From Microbispora catharanthi (lineage in GTDB: Bacteria > Actinomycetota > Actinomycetes > Streptosporangiales > Streptosporangiaceae), in the NCBI RefSeq assembly GCF_006334915.2, contig NZ_VDMA02000002.1, positions 124,001 to 188,000 of the forward strand: a stretch of DNA of 64,000 bases, given 5' to 3'. Made by a program: the position numbers and the translations under genes. Below, in pieces: positions 7,276 to 17,751 of the stretch. The notes beneath the pieces are model-generated. The model saw nothing but the letters and a program-made list of their open reading frames with translations. It searched no databases and was not told where the DNA came from. How positions within the stretch are numbered: position 1 is the first letter of the stretch; every line of letters starts with the position of its first letter.

Positions 7276-8523
7276 ATGGAGACGACATGTGTGATCGCGG
7301 GCGGCGGGCCCGCGGGGGCCATGCTCGCGCTGCTTCTGGCCCGCGCGGGCGTCGACGTCACTCTGCTGGAGAAGCACGGGGACTTCCTGCGCGACTTCCG
7401 CGGTGACACCATCCATCCCTCGACCCTCCAGGTCCTGGACGAGATCGGCCTGGCCGAGGCGTTCCACCGGCTGCCGCACCGCAAGGCGTACTCGATGTCC
7501 ATACGGACCGACGACGGCCAGGTGCCCATCGCCGACCTGCGGCGACTGCCGGGGAAGTACCGGTACATCGCCTTCGTTCCGCAGTGGGACTTCCTCGACC
7601 TCCTCACCCGCGAGGCGGCCGCGTATCCCAACTTCCACCTCCTGATGAACGCCAAGGTCGTCGATCTCGTACGGCACGACGGCGCGGTCCGCGGGGTGCG
7701 CTACCGCGACGAGCGGGGTGAGGAGCACGAGATACGGGCCGTGCTCACGGTCGCCGCCGACGGCCGGCACTCCGACGTGCGGCGGGCGGCCGGGCTGTCG
7801 CCGAGACGGTTCGGCGCGCCGATGGACGTCGTCTGGTTCCGGCTGACGCGGGAGGAGAGCGATCCCGAGCAGCCGTTCCTGCGGGCGTCGGCCGGACGGC
7901 TCATGGTCGCCATCAACAGGGAGACGTACTGGCAGCTCGCCTATCTCATCCCGAAAGGCGGCTTCGCCGCGCTCGAGGCGAAGGGCGTCGACGCGCTGCG
8001 CCGCGACGTGGAACGGCTGCTGCCCTACCTCGGCGGCAGGACCTCCGAGCTGCGCGGCTTCGACGAGACCGGCGTGCTCAGCGTCGAAGTGAACCGGCTC
8101 ACGCGCTGGCACCTGCCCGGGCTGCTGCTGATCGGCGACGCGGCCCACGCCATGTCGCCGGTCTTCGGCGTCGGGATCAACCTCGCGGTGCAGGACGCGG
8201 TCGCGGCCGCCAACATCGTCGGGCCGGCGTTGCTGCGCGGCACGGCCCCCGCCGCGGTGCTCGCCAGAGTGGAGCGCCGCAGGAAGATCCCCACGGCCGT
8301 CGTGCAGACCGCGCAGCGGGTGGTGCAGGAACGCCTCATCCGGCCGGCGCTCGCCGGTCCCGTTGCGTCGGTTCCCGACCTCACCCGCGTGCCGGTGGTG
8401 CGCTCGCTGGTGCCCCGGTTCATCGGGCTCGGCGTGCTGCCCGAGCACGTACGTCTTCCGCTGCGAGAAAAAAGATCTCAGCAAATGGACAGGAAGGGGC
8501 CCACACGGGACAGGGTGCAATAA
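7276..8523 (+). CDS. FAD-dependent aromatic-ring-hydroxylase-type oxidoreductase
   Basis: PheA/TfdB-like flavoprotein monooxygenase of the PHBH fold, 415 aa. The N-terminal FAD fingerprint is VIAGGGPAGAMLALLLARAG, with Glu at the end of the second strand (LLEKHG). The second FAD motif GDAAHAMSPVFGVGINLAVQDA (DG/GD type) lies near residue 290. The likely reaction is NAD(P)H-dependent hydroxylation of an aromatic or similar substrate. The DAHP synthase gene follows almost immediately, so the two may be cotranscribed, linking it loosely to aromatic metabolism. The substrate is unknown. Confidence 0.82.
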   Translation: METTCVIAGGGPAGAMLALLLARAGVDVTLLEKHGDFLRDFRGDTIHPSTLQVLDEIGLAEAFHRLPHRKAYSMSIRTDDGQVPIADLRRLPGKYRYIAFVPQWDFLDLLTREAAAYPNFHLLMNAKVVDLVRHDGAVRGVRYRDERGEEHEIRAVLTVAADGRHSDVRRAAGLSPRRFGAPMDVVWFRLTREESDPEQPFLRASAGRLMVAINRETYWQLAYLIPKGGFAALEAKGVDALRRDVERLLPYLGGRTSELRGFDETGVLSVEVNRLTRWHLPGLLLIGDAAHAMSPVFGVGINLAVQDAVAAANIVGPALLRGTAPAAVLARVERRRKIPTAVVQTAQRVVQERLIRPALAGPVASVPDLTRVPVVRSLVPRFIGLGVLPEHVRLPLREKRSQQMDRKGPTRDRVQ

Positions 8524-8534
8524 CCTTGGTACCC

Positions 8535-9905
8535 GTGAGCGCAACGAACCTCGACCCCGTGGGCGGCCCGGACACCCGGCGTGCCCTGGACACCTGGCGC
8601 GACCTGCCCGCGGCCCAGCAGCCGGACTGGCCCGACCGCGGCGAGCTGGACAAGGTCGTCGCGGAGCTGGCGTCCCTGCCCCCGCTGGTGTTCGCCGGCG
8701 AGTGCGACCAGCTCAAGGACCGCATGGCCGCCGTGGCGCGCGGGGAGGCGTTCGTCCTGCAGGGCGGCGACTGCGCCGAGACCTTCGCGGGCGCGACGGC
8801 CGAGAACGTGCGCAACAAGCTCAAGACGCTGCTGCAGATGGCGATCGTGCTGACCTACGCCGGCCGCGTGCCGGTCGTGAAGATCGGCAGGCTCGCCGGG
8901 CAGTTCGCCAAGCCGCGGTCCAAGCCCATGGAGACCCGCGACGGCGTCGAGCTCCCGGCCTACCGGGGCGACATGGTCAACGGCTTCGACTTCACCGCCG
9001 AGGCCCGCCGTCCCGACCCGAACCGGCTGCTGCGCGCCTACCACTCCTCCGCCGTCACGCTGAACCTCGCGCGGGCCTTCACCAAGGGCGGCTACGCCGA
9101 CCTGCGCCAGGTCCACGCGTGGAACCAGGACTTCGTCGCGGAGTCCCCGGCGGGGCGGCGCTACGAGCAGCTCGCGCGGGAGATCGACCAGGCGCTCTCG
9201 TTCATGCGGGCCTGCGGGGCCGACCCCGAGGAGTTCCACACCGTGGAGTTCTACTCCTCCCACGAGGCCCTGATCCTCGACTACGACCGGGCGCTCACCC
9301 GGATCGACTCGCGTACGGGCCTGCCCTACGACGTGTCGGCGCACATGGTGTGGATCGGCGAGCGCACCCGGCAGCTCGACGGGGCGCACGTCGAGTTCTT
9401 CAGCCGCATCCGCAACCCGATCGGCGTGAAGCTCGGTCCGACCACCACGCCCGAAGAGGCCATCGCGCTGATCGACAAGCTCAACCCGGACAACGAGCCC
9501 GGACGGCTCACCTTCATCGCCCGCATGGGCGCGGGCAAGGTCCGCGACGCCCTGCCGACGCTGGTGGAGAAGGTCAACGCGAGCGGCGCCACCGTGGCCT
9601 GGGTGTGCGACCCGATGCACGGCAACACCTTCGAGGCGCCGAGCGGCCACAAGACCCGCCGCCTCGACGACGTGCTCGACGAGGTCGCGGGCTTCTTCGA
9701 GGTGCACCACGCGCTCGGCACCCACCCCGGCGGCATCCACATCGAGTTCACCGGCGACGACGTGACCGAGTGCGTGGGCGGCGGGCACGCGATCGTGGAG
9801 GAGGACCTGGCGCTGCGGTACGAGACGGCGTGCGACCCCCGCCTCAATCGCGGTCAGTCGCTCGATCTCGCCTTCCGCGTCGCGGAGCTGTACCGGTCGA
9901 GCTGA
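8535..9905 (+). CDS. aroG: Class II 3-deoxy-7-phosphoheptulonate (DAHP) synthase
   Basis: First enzyme of the shikimate pathway: phosphoenolpyruvate plus erythrose 4-phosphate gives DAHP. About 456 aa, plant/actinobacterial class II type. Class-defining segments are FVLQGGDCAETF, PVVKIGRLAGQFAKPRS, the HMVWIGERTRQLDGAH region, KLGPTTTPEEA, RMGAGKVRD, WVCDPMHGNT and GGIHIEFTGDDVTECVGG, carrying the metal-binding Cys, His, Glu and Asp. The GTG at 8535 is favoured; a TTG at 8526 is in frame. It lies 11 nt after the FAD enzyme. Confidence 0.93.
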   Translation: MSATNLDPVGGPDTRRALDTWRDLPAAQQPDWPDRGELDKVVAELASLPPLVFAGECDQLKDRMAAVARGEAFVLQGGDCAETFAGATAENVRNKLKTLLQMAIVLTYAGRVPVVKIGRLAGQFAKPRSKPMETRDGVELPAYRGDMVNGFDFTAEARRPDPNRLLRAYHSSAVTLNLARAFTKGGYADLRQVHAWNQDFVAESPAGRRYEQLAREIDQALSFMRACGADPEEFHTVEFYSSHEALILDYDRALTRIDSRTGLPYDVSAHMVWIGERTRQLDGAHVEFFSRIRNPIGVKLGPTTTPEEAIALIDKLNPDNEPGRLTFIARMGAGKVRDALPTLVEKVNASGATVAWVCDPMHGNTFEAPSGHKTRRLDDVLDEVAGFFEVHHALGTHPGGIHIEFTGDDVTECVGGGHAIVEEDLALRYETACDPRLNRGQSLDLAFRVAELYRSS

Positions 9906-10019
9906 CCCGCACCAAGCCTTACTGTGCCGCCCGGTCCTGCCGTCTGAATCCGCCGTCGCCCTCCGATCACTCGGACGGGGTGACGGCGGTTTCCGTTTCC
10001 GGGGCGCGGCCCGGGGGCC

Positions 10020-10385
10020 TCAGGAGTTCTTGGCCTCCGCCTCGATCTGAGCGCGGATGGCGTCCATGTCGAGCGCGCGCAGCTGCCGGATCAGGTCCTC
10101 GAGCGCCGGCGCGGGAAGGGCGCCCGGCTGGGCGAACACCACGATGCCGTCGCGAATCGCCATGATCGTCGGAATCGCGGTGATCTCGAAGCCCTCCGAC
10201 AGGGCCGGCTGCGCCTCGGTGTCGATCTTGCCGAAGGTGATGTCCTCGTGCTCCTCGGACGCCTTTTCGAAGATCGGCGCGAAGGACCGGCAGGGGCCGC
10301 ACCAGGATGCCCAGAAATCGAGCAGTACGATGCCGTTGTCGGCGATGTCGTTGAAGTTCTTCTCGGTTACCTCGATGGTCGCCAT
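10020..10385 (-). CDS. trxA: Thioredoxin
   Basis: Dithiol-disulfide reductase of 121 aa with active site WCGPC (Cys29, Cys32) in LDFWASWCGPCRSFAPIF and the cis-Pro loop AIPTIMAIRDG. The C-terminus extends about 12 residues beyond classical thioredoxin (ALDMDAIRAQIEAEAKNS). The ATG at 10385 has a strong AAAGGAGT site; upstream in-frame ATGs are in the promoter. A sigma-R-like promoter lies 33-60 bp upstream, implying induction by thiol oxidation. It is divergent from ctaD. No thioredoxin reductase is adjacent. Confidence 0.93.
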   Translation of the reverse strand: MATIEVTEKNFNDIADNGIVLLDFWASWCGPCRSFAPIFEKASEEHEDITFGKIDTEAQPALSEGFEITAIPTIMAIRDGIVVFAQPGALPAPALEDLIRQLRALDMDAIRAQIEAEAKNS

Positions 10386-10417
10386 GGGCGACTCCTTTCG
10401 CTCGGTCTTCAGCGGGC

Positions 10418-10445
10418 ATAACCAGCCGGACAATCCCAGCATTCC
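10418..10445 (-). promoter_or_regulatory. Sigma-R-type promoter of trxA
   Basis: On the minus strand GGAAT (10445-10441) is followed by exactly 18 bp and GTTAT (10422-10418). This is the GGAAT-N18-GTT pattern of the thiol-oxidative-stress sigma factor SigR in Streptomyces, whose known regulon includes thioredoxin genes. Confidence 0.7.
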
Positions 10446-10507
10446 ATTTCGCGATGAGCCTCGTGTGATTGGGCAGGAGACCTCCTTGACCTAGAAGGAG
10501 CACCCGG

Positions 10508-12196
<1,689 letters not shown>

Positions 12197-12210
12197 GAGC
12201 GCGGAACAAA

Positions 12211-12238
12211 AAGGGGCCCCCGTCGCCGGGGGCCCCTT
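12211..12238. terminator. Bidirectional terminator between ctaD and the nuclease gene
   Basis: Arms AAGGGGCCCCCG and CGGGGGCCCCTT form a perfect 12-bp stem with a 4-nt loop. It lies between convergent genes, with A residues before and T residues after the core, so it can serve both strands. Confidence 0.88.
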
Positions 12239-12251
12239 CGCGTGCGGGTCG

Positions 12252-14714
12252 TCAGCCCTTGCCGCCGGGCAGGTTCAGCCCGATCAGCAGCGGGTCGTGG
12301 TCGGAGGAGCGGAACGCGTCGGGCCGATAGAGGCTCGGCGGGTTGTACTCCAGGTTGTAGTCGAGGATGCGCGGCTCGTCGGCGTTGACGTGCCAGATGG
12401 TCGCCCCGGTCACCCGCTTGACCAGCTGCTTGCCGGCCATCGCGTGGTCCAGCTCGCCCGACAGCCCGTCGAACAGGTAGCTGTAGCGCTGGGCCGCGGG
12501 GACGAACCGCTTGGACAGGCTGGTCAGGCCGCCCGTCTCCAGGGTGTGGATCGGGTCCTCCTCGCCGTACGCGTTGAGGTCGCCGATCACGAGCGGGTTC
12601 GGCAGGTCCATCGAGTCGATGAGACCGAGCACGGCCTTGGCCTGCCGTACGCGCTCGGCGTTGTAGCAGCTCTGCCCGTCGCCCTGGTCGGTGTCGCCGC
12701 CGGTGGCCTCGTCACAGCCCTTGGACTTGAAGTGGTTGACGAGCAGCGTGAACGGCTGGCCGCCGCCCGCCCGGCGGAAGGTCTGGATCAGCGGCGGCCG
12801 CCGGAAGACGGGATCGGTCGAGGACCGCGTCTCTCCGACGGGGGTCAGCTTCGCCGGCTTGTAGATCGCCGCGACGTGGATGGCGTCGGTGCCCGGGTAG
12901 GGGTGGGTCAGGGCGGCATACGTGCCCGCGCCCACCTCGGCGTTCAGGGCGTCGACCAGCGCGTTGACGGCCGTCTGGCCGTTGTTCTCGACCTCCATGA
13001 GCCCGACGACGTCGGCGTTCAGGCCCTTGAGCGTCGCGACGGTCTTCTTGAGCTGCCGCTGCTGCTCCTCGGCGGTGTCCGCGCCGCGCGAGCCGAGCGT
13101 CGTGAACCAGTTGAGCGTGTTGAGACTGGCCACGCGGACGTTGCCGCCCACGGGAAGGGGCGCGGGCAGCCGCGGGTTGGTGCGCAGGAAGGCGACCTGC
13201 TTGGTGGGCTCAAGCAGGTACTCCCCGAAGCCGTAGGTCAGCACGCCGGTCATGCCCACGGCGGTGTCGCCCAGCCGGACGACCTGCGGCGTCGTGTACG
13301 GGATGGTGGCGGGGTTCTCGGTGCTGGAGCCGTCGTCGACCAGCAGCGACCTGCGAGCGTCGAGCGCGGGGTTCACGCCGGGCCGGTCGGTCGGCTGGAA
13401 GAGCCTGCCGCCGGCCGAGACCGTCACCTCGCCGTACCGGCCGAGGTTGTAGTGGTCGGTCACGGTCAGCGGCTCGGGGAAGGTCACGAGCACGTTCTCG
13501 TACGGCTCGAAGGTGGCGCCGTCGGCCCGCGGCAGGTCGTAGGCCTTCGGCGTGATCGTCCCGGTGCCGCACACGTCCACCGCCGTGACCGGGGACAGCT
13601 CGGTGAGCCCGTTGAACTCGGTGACCCTGCCGGTGACGAGCACGCGGTCACCCGCCTTGACGTCCTTGAACGACGCCCGGGCGAACGCGAACAGGCCGTC
13701 GGAGGTGGCCGGGTCGGCGTCAGGCGTGGGGTCCTGGAAGTAGAACCCGCTGAGCTGGTTCGTGGCCTGGAAGTCGCCGGTCACCACGCCCTCGACCCGG
13801 ACGGTCTGCCCTGCGAGCGGGGAGGCGGCGCCGCTGCCCTGGACCTCGGCGATCTGCCGGTTCGCCGGCACGTCGCACGGGTCCGTGCTGGGCGTCGGCG
13901 AGGCGGAGGGCGACGCCGACGGCGAGACCGAGGGCGAGGCGGACAGTGAGGCGGACGGCGAGGCGGACGGCGACGGGGAGGCGGCGCCACAGGGAGCCGG
14001 GGCCGTCGCGGTGTTGCGCGGCGCGGGCGCGCCCGCGGCGAAGTCCGCGGCGTTGTCGTCGGTGTCCGCGCAGCCGCCGCCGGCGCGCACCGCGGCGGTG
14101 GAGTTGCTCAGGCCCGGGGCCGCCGCCGTGCCCTCGAAGTAGTTGGCCGTGCCGTATCCGACGAGGTCGGCGATCTGCGCGGTCTGCTCGGGCGTGCAGG
14201 GCGAGGAGCCGCCGTTGCAGGCGAGACCGGTGGCCGAGCGGACCAGGGCGACCTTGCCGGCCGCTGCGCTCAGGCTGAGAGTGCCGACGGTGTCGGCGGT
14301 CGGCAGCGTACCGCTCGGCGTCGATCCGGCGGAGAGCTGGACCAGGTGATACCGGCCGGGGGCGAGCGAGCCCGACAGGTCCTGCTTCTGGGAGCCGAAC
14401 TGGCCGGTCCCGGTGGCACTCGTGTACTGAAGGGACCAGCCGTCCAGCGAGATCGTGGCGGTGCCGCGGTTGAACAGTTCGACGTAGTCGTTGGTGTAGG
14501 GGGCGCCGGAGTTGCCGCCGCCTCCGTACACCTGGCTGATCACCACGGCGCCCGGCTCGGCCGAGGCGGGCGCCGGCGACGCGACCGTGACGCCGGCGGT
14601 CAGGAGACCGGCGGCCGCGAGCGCGGCGACCGCACGGGCGCCGCGTCTCGCGCCACGTCTCAGGTCGCGGCCACCGGGGTGGTCATCGGGAAAGGCCCGG
14701 GAGAGAGCACGCAT
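12252..14714 (-). CDS. Secreted ExeM/NucH-type endonuclease with lamin-tail domain
   Basis: Large extracellular nuclease, about 820 aa. After a basic, hydrophobic signal peptide ending in PAPASA comes a lamin-tail domain (VVISQVYGGGGNSG, DYVELFNRG, SLDGWSLQY), a Ser/Pro/Ala-rich linker, an OB-like region (VRVEGVVTGDF) and a C-terminal endonuclease/exonuclease/phosphatase domain. That domain has VRVASLNTLNWF, GLMEVENNG (metal Glu), LVNHFKSKG, VIGDLNAYGEED and a terminal SDHDPLLIGL (catalytic Asp-His). The likely role is degrading extracellular DNA for phosphate and nucleosides. The start is uncertain: ATG 14714 fits the signal peptide better than 14756. It lies downstream of the USP genes on the same strand. 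Confidence 0.85.
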   Translation of the reverse strand: MRALSRAFPDDHPGGRDLRRGARRGARAVAALAAAGLLTAGVTVASPAPASAEPGAVVISQVYGGGGNSGAPYTNDYVELFNRGTATISLDGWSLQYTSATGTGQFGSQKQDLSGSLAPGRYHLVQLSAGSTPSGTLPTADTVGTLSLSAAAGKVALVRSATGLACNGGSSPCTPEQTAQIADLVGYGTANYFEGTAAAPGLSNSTAAVRAGGGCADTDDNAADFAAGAPAPRNTATAPAPCGAASPSPSASPSASLSASPSVSPSASPSASPTPSTDPCDVPANRQIAEVQGSGAASPLAGQTVRVEGVVTGDFQATNQLSGFYFQDPTPDADPATSDGLFAFARASFKDVKAGDRVLVTGRVTEFNGLTELSPVTAVDVCGTGTITPKAYDLPRADGATFEPYENVLVTFPEPLTVTDHYNLGRYGEVTVSAGGRLFQPTDRPGVNPALDARRSLLVDDGSSTENPATIPYTTPQVVRLGDTAVGMTGVLTYGFGEYLLEPTKQVAFLRTNPRLPAPLPVGGNVRVASLNTLNWFTTLGSRGADTAEEQQRQLKKTVATLKGLNADVVGLMEVENNGQTAVNALVDALNAEVGAGTYAALTHPYPGTDAIHVAAIYKPAKLTPVGETRSSTDPVFRRPPLIQTFRRAGGGQPFTLLVNHFKSKGCDEATGGDTDQGDGQSCYNAERVRQAKAVLGLIDSMDLPNPLVIGDLNAYGEEDPIHTLETGGLTSLSKRFVPAAQRYSYLFDGLSGELDHAMAGKQLVKRVTGATIWHVNADEPRILDYNLEYNPPSLYRPDAFRSSDHDPLLIGLNLPGGKG
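13891..13980. repeat. Ser-Pro-Ala linker repeats inside the nuclease gene
   Basis: Near-tandem 12-bp units of the type GAGGCGGACGGC (read on the plus strand) encode SPSASPSASLSASP-like residues. This is a flexible interdomain linker typical of secreted actinomycete enzymes and likely to vary in length between strains. Confidence 0.8.
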
Positions 14715-14877
14715 GTCCCGGACTTTAGGGGTAGACCACCGCGACACCAGGACCAATAAGTGTCTTTAACACAAACTTGTATGAATTTGCCGATTGCCTG
14801 ACGTCGCAACCGTAGGCGTGCTGCCCTTGCGCGTCGCGGTTCGGGATGGATCGGTCCTTTCCGGGTCGGTCCCCCGG

Positions 14878-15759
14878 TCAGCAGTGGACGACGGCCACCG
14901 GACAGGTGACCGCGTCGATCAGCGGCCGGGTGACCGATCCGAGCCTGCCGAGCACCCCCCGGGCGCGGGTCGCGCCGACGACCAGCATGGTCGCACCGGG
15001 TGCGGTGTCGGCCAGCACGTCGAGCACGGGCCCCTCGACGGGCTGGAGCACGGTGTGCACGTCCGGATACCGCGCCCGCCAGGGCTCCACGGTGCGTTCC
15101 AGGGCCTCGACGGCCTCCCTGCCGGGGACGTCGGACATCACCATGGGCGCCATTCCCGCACTCCAGGCGGCGGCCGGGTAGCGCCAGGCGTGCACCGCGA
15201 TCAGCGACAGCCCGCGCAGGGCGGCCTCGCGGAAGGCGAAGGCGAGGACGTGGTCGTCGCCGCCGCCGACGCCGGCGACGATGGGGCCGGGGTGCCTGCG
15301 ATGCGGCAGCGATCCCGTGCCACGGACCACGATCACCGGGCAGAGGGCGTGCGTCGCGACGTGCCCCGCGACAGACCCCATCATCCGGCGGGCCGCGCCG
15401 CTCAGGCCGCGCGATCCCACGACGACGAGGTCGGCCGTCTCCGACAGCGCGACGAGCCGGTCGGAGGCCGGCCCCTCGAACAGGTCCTCCCGCACGCGGA
15501 CGCCGCTCGTGCACTGCCGGGCGCATTCCGCGCCGTGCCACAGCACGTGCTCGGCCGCCTGGTGCAGCGACTTGCGCGCCTCCTCGTCGCCCGCGCCGTA
15601 CGGCGACTGCCAGGCGTGGCAGACGGTGATGGGCGAGTCCCTGAACTCGGCCTCGTCCATCGCCCAGTCGAGCGCCTGCATGGCGAAGTCGGAGCCGTCG
15701 TAGCCGACGACGATGCCCTGGTTCGTGGCTGGGCCACCGGCTGGGCTGTTGGGGTCCAT
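14878..15759 (-). CDS. Universal stress protein with tandem USP domains
   Basis: 293 aa with two UspA folds. Domain 1 starts IVVGYDGSDFAMQALDWAMDEA and ends with an ATP-type signature VVGSRGLSGAARRMMGSVAGHV. Domain 2 starts PIVAGVGGGDDHVLAFAFREA and ends MLVVGATRARGVLGRLGSV. Such nucleotide-binding stress proteins are often induced by hypoxia or redox stress in actinobacteria. A second USP gene lies 87 bp upstream on the same strand, probably the same transcript. Confidence 0.88.
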   Translation of the reverse strand: MDPNSPAGGPATNQGIVVGYDGSDFAMQALDWAMDEAEFRDSPITVCHAWQSPYGAGDEEARKSLHQAAEHVLWHGAECARQCTSGVRVREDLFEGPASDRLVALSETADLVVVGSRGLSGAARRMMGSVAGHVATHALCPVIVVRGTGSLPHRRHPGPIVAGVGGGDDHVLAFAFREAALRGLSLIAVHAWRYPAAAWSAGMAPMVMSDVPGREAVEALERTVEPWRARYPDVHTVLQPVEGPVLDVLADTAPGATMLVVGATRARGVLGRLGSVTRPLIDAVTCPVAVVHC

Positions 15760-15846
15760 GCCCTCATGCTCCGCCCGGGCCGTGCGGTCCGGCAGGGCGG
15801 AAAGTCCCGAGACCGGGAGGACATCCGGCCCCTGGCGGAGGTCAGG

Positions 15847-16317
15847 TCAGGACCGGCTGCCGGCGAGCACTCCGGGACGGCGGTCGTGCTCCATGCCGGG
15901 CAGCACGACGACGACCGGGCACCTGGCCCGCAGCAGGCAGGCGGAGACGACCGGGTTGAGCACGGGGTAAGGCTCGGAGTCGGCCTCGTGCGCGCCCAGC
16001 ACCAGCAGGTCGGCGCCCTCTGTCGCGCGCAGCAGGACCTGCGCCGGCGGACCCTCGACGACAACCGGCTCGACGTGGCGCTCACCGAGTTCGGCGACGG
16101 CCTGACCGGCGACGTCCAGGGCGGTCCTGCGCTCGTCCTCCCGTGAGGTGCGGCTCGCGATCGGCGCGTAGTGGGCGTGCAGCCCGCCCGTCCACTCCCA
16201 GGCGTACACCGCTTCGACCCGCGCGCCGCGCAGCGAACCCTCGGCGGCGGCCCACCGCAGTGCGGCCTGCGACGCCATCGACCCGTTGATGCCCACCACG
16301 ATCTTCGGCTGGTTCAC
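15847..16317 (-). CDS. Universal stress protein, single domain
   Basis: 156 aa with one UspA fold: KIVVGINGSMASQAALRWAAAEG at the N-terminus, then LLVLGAHEADSEPYPVLNPVVSACLLRARCPVVVVLPG. The G-2x-G-9x-G(S/T) ATP signature is degenerate (GAHEADSEP), so ATP binding is doubtful. First gene of the pair; its promoter must lie in 16318-16718, which also holds a hairpin and the upstream region of the divergent HAAS gene. Confidence 0.85.
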   Translation of the reverse strand: MNQPKIVVGINGSMASQAALRWAAAEGSLRGARVEAVYAWEWTGGLHAHYAPIASRTSREDERRTALDVAGQAVAELGERHVEPVVVEGPPAQVLLRATEGADLLVLGAHEADSEPYPVLNPVVSACLLRARCPVVVVLPGMEHDRRPGVLAGSRS

Positions 16318-16429
16318 GTTCCGCCTCGCTCTCCGCTCTCAGTCTCGCCGACCAGGGTTAACAGGGTGTTGCCGCGGCGAAACGGTCAGAAGACACCGCC
16401 CACGAGCATCCCTGTACCCACAAAGACCG

Positions 16430-16488
16430 CCTGTCCCTCCCGCCACAGGAGGGACAGGGCCATGTTTTGGGGGGCCGGGCTCACCTGA
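16430..16488 (+). other. Hairpin that hides a Shine-Dalgarno, followed by an 8-codon ORF
   Basis: Arms CCTGTCCCTCC (16430-16440) and GGAGGGACAGG (16448-16458) form a perfect 11-bp stem with a 7-nt loop. The right arm contains an ideal Shine-Dalgarno (AGGAGG with the preceding loop A), 9 nt before an ATG at 16462 that opens MFWGAGLT and stops at 16488. It sits between divergent genes, where a terminator is not expected. It could be a leader or small-RNA element, or an operator. Confidence 0.35.
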
Positions 16489-16718
16489 GGACAGGGTATC
16501 TGCGAACCGGAGCGGTGCCGCTCCCCCCCTTTGCCGATCCGGAGACTTCCGCTGACCGTCTCGTTGCCCGCTCCACATCCTCAAGGACACCGCACGGCGG
16601 CCCGCGGCGGCAGTGCCGTACGGCTCGGGCCGCACGGGACCTTGGGCCCAGGTCAGGGATCACCCTGATGCGCCCCAGGGCTCCCGGCCGTACGCTTGCC
16701 GCAGACCGGGGAGGGACG

Positions 16719-17435
16719 ATGGGGAACGCGGGTCCGATCGACGAGTACGTCGCGTCGATGCGTCATGCGCTGCGGGGCCCGGGCGGCGCCAAGCGCGACC
16801 TGCTGACCGAGGCGCGCGACAGCCTGCTCGACGCGGCCGAGGCGTACGAGGGCGAGGGCCTCCCCCGGGCCGAGGCCGAACGGCTGGCGGTCGCCGACTT
16901 CGGGACCGTGCCCGAGGTCGCGCCGGGCTTCCAGGGGGAGCTGACGGTGAGCCAGGGCCGCCGCACGGCCACGCTGCTGTTCCTCAGCGTGCCGCTCATC
17001 GCGTTCATGTGGGCGGTGATCTGGCGGATCTTCCCCGGGAGCCCGCATGTCGACGAGATCAAACCGGCGTGGTTCGGGCTGCTGGCCAGGACGGTGGACC
17101 TGCTCCAGCTCAGCGTGGGCGTGATGGGCGGCGTCGCGCTGCTCGCGTTCGGCCGCGGGGCGCGGCACGTCCGCCGTCCCGCGCGGCTCACCCGGTGGCT
17201 CGGGTTGTTCGTCTGGATCGAGACGCCGCTGATCGGGATGTCGGGCCTGGCGCTGGCGGCGGCCGCCCACGGCCCTGCGGGGTTCAGCGGCTACCTCCCC
17301 GGGCTGGCCGTGGCCCTGGTCAGCGACCTGCTCTCCGTGTGGCAGCTGTACAGCGCGGCGCACTGCCTGCGCTGCACCAGGGCCGTTGCCGCGCTCAGCG
17401 CAGCGGATCGAGAACGCTCCCTATCGCGGTCGTGA
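16719..17435 (+). CDS. HAAS-domain membrane protein
   Basis: 238 aa. Residues 1-60 match the HAAS/permease-prefix type domain (DLLTEARDSLLDAAEAYEGEG, AERLAVADFGTVPEVAPGFQ), a short sensor-like region found in proteins partnered with PadR regulators. Four to five hydrophobic segments follow (FLSVPLIAFMWAVIW, VGVMGGVALLAFG, GLSGL-type helices, GYLPGLAVALVSDLL). The ATG at 16719 has a strong GGGAGG site. The 3' end overlaps the convergent padR gene by 41 bp. It probably modulates or is modulated by that PadR protein; the biochemical function is unknown. Confidence 0.75.
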   Translation: MGNAGPIDEYVASMRHALRGPGGAKRDLLTEARDSLLDAAEAYEGEGLPRAEAERLAVADFGTVPEVAPGFQGELTVSQGRRTATLLFLSVPLIAFMWAVIWRIFPGSPHVDEIKPAWFGLLARTVDLLQLSVGVMGGVALLAFGRGARHVRRPARLTRWLGLFVWIETPLIGMSGLALAAAAHGPAGFSGYLPGLAVALVSDLLSVWQLYSAAHCLRCTRAVAALSAADRERSLSRS

Positions 17436-17718
17436 ACGACCGCCAGGCTGACCGCTCCCCCGCCAGCGCCTTACGCCCGGCGTCGGTGAGGCGGTAGGTC
17501 CGCCGTTTGCGCCCCCCGTCGGAGGCCCACTCGCCGGCGAGCAGCCCGGCCCGCTCCAGCCTGCGCAGCGCGGGGTAGACCGTGCCCGTCGGCACGTCGA
17601 GTGCGCCGCCGCTGCGCTCGCGCAGCGCCTCGATGATCGCGTAGCCGTGCAGCGGCTCGCGCTCCAGCACGGAGAGCAGCAGGGCGTCCATATGGCCCCG
17701 GAGCGCATCGGCGTTCAC
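17395..17718 (-). CDS. PadR-family transcriptional regulator
   Basis: 107-aa winged-helix repressor: ALRGHMDALLLSVLEREPLHGYAIIEALRERSGG, PTGTVYPALRRLERAGLL and RKRRTYRLTDAGRKAL are the PadR helix-turn-helix and wing. It is divergent from cydA across a 100-bp region carrying repeated GTCTATATGTAG sites, so autoregulation and control of cydABDC are both plausible. Its coding end overlaps the HAAS gene on the other strand; PadR/HAAS pairing is common but is usually same-strand. Confidence 0.88.
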   Translation of the reverse strand: MNADALRGHMDALLLSVLEREPLHGYAIIEALRERSGGALDVPTGTVYPALRRLERAGLLAGEWASDGGRKRRTYRLTDAGRKALAGERSAWRSFTTAIGSVLDPLR

Positions 17719-17751
17719 GCCCGCAGCCTATCCCGGTTCTTCACGCGTCCA

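Noticed and set aside
14757..14810. PHO box before the secreted nuclease gene
   Set aside because: An ATTCATACAAG-TTTGTGTTAAA segment is faintly reminiscent, but the 11-bp direct repeats do not match well enough.
16430..16458. Rho-independent terminator
   Set aside because: It lies between divergent promoters and has no gene ending before it.
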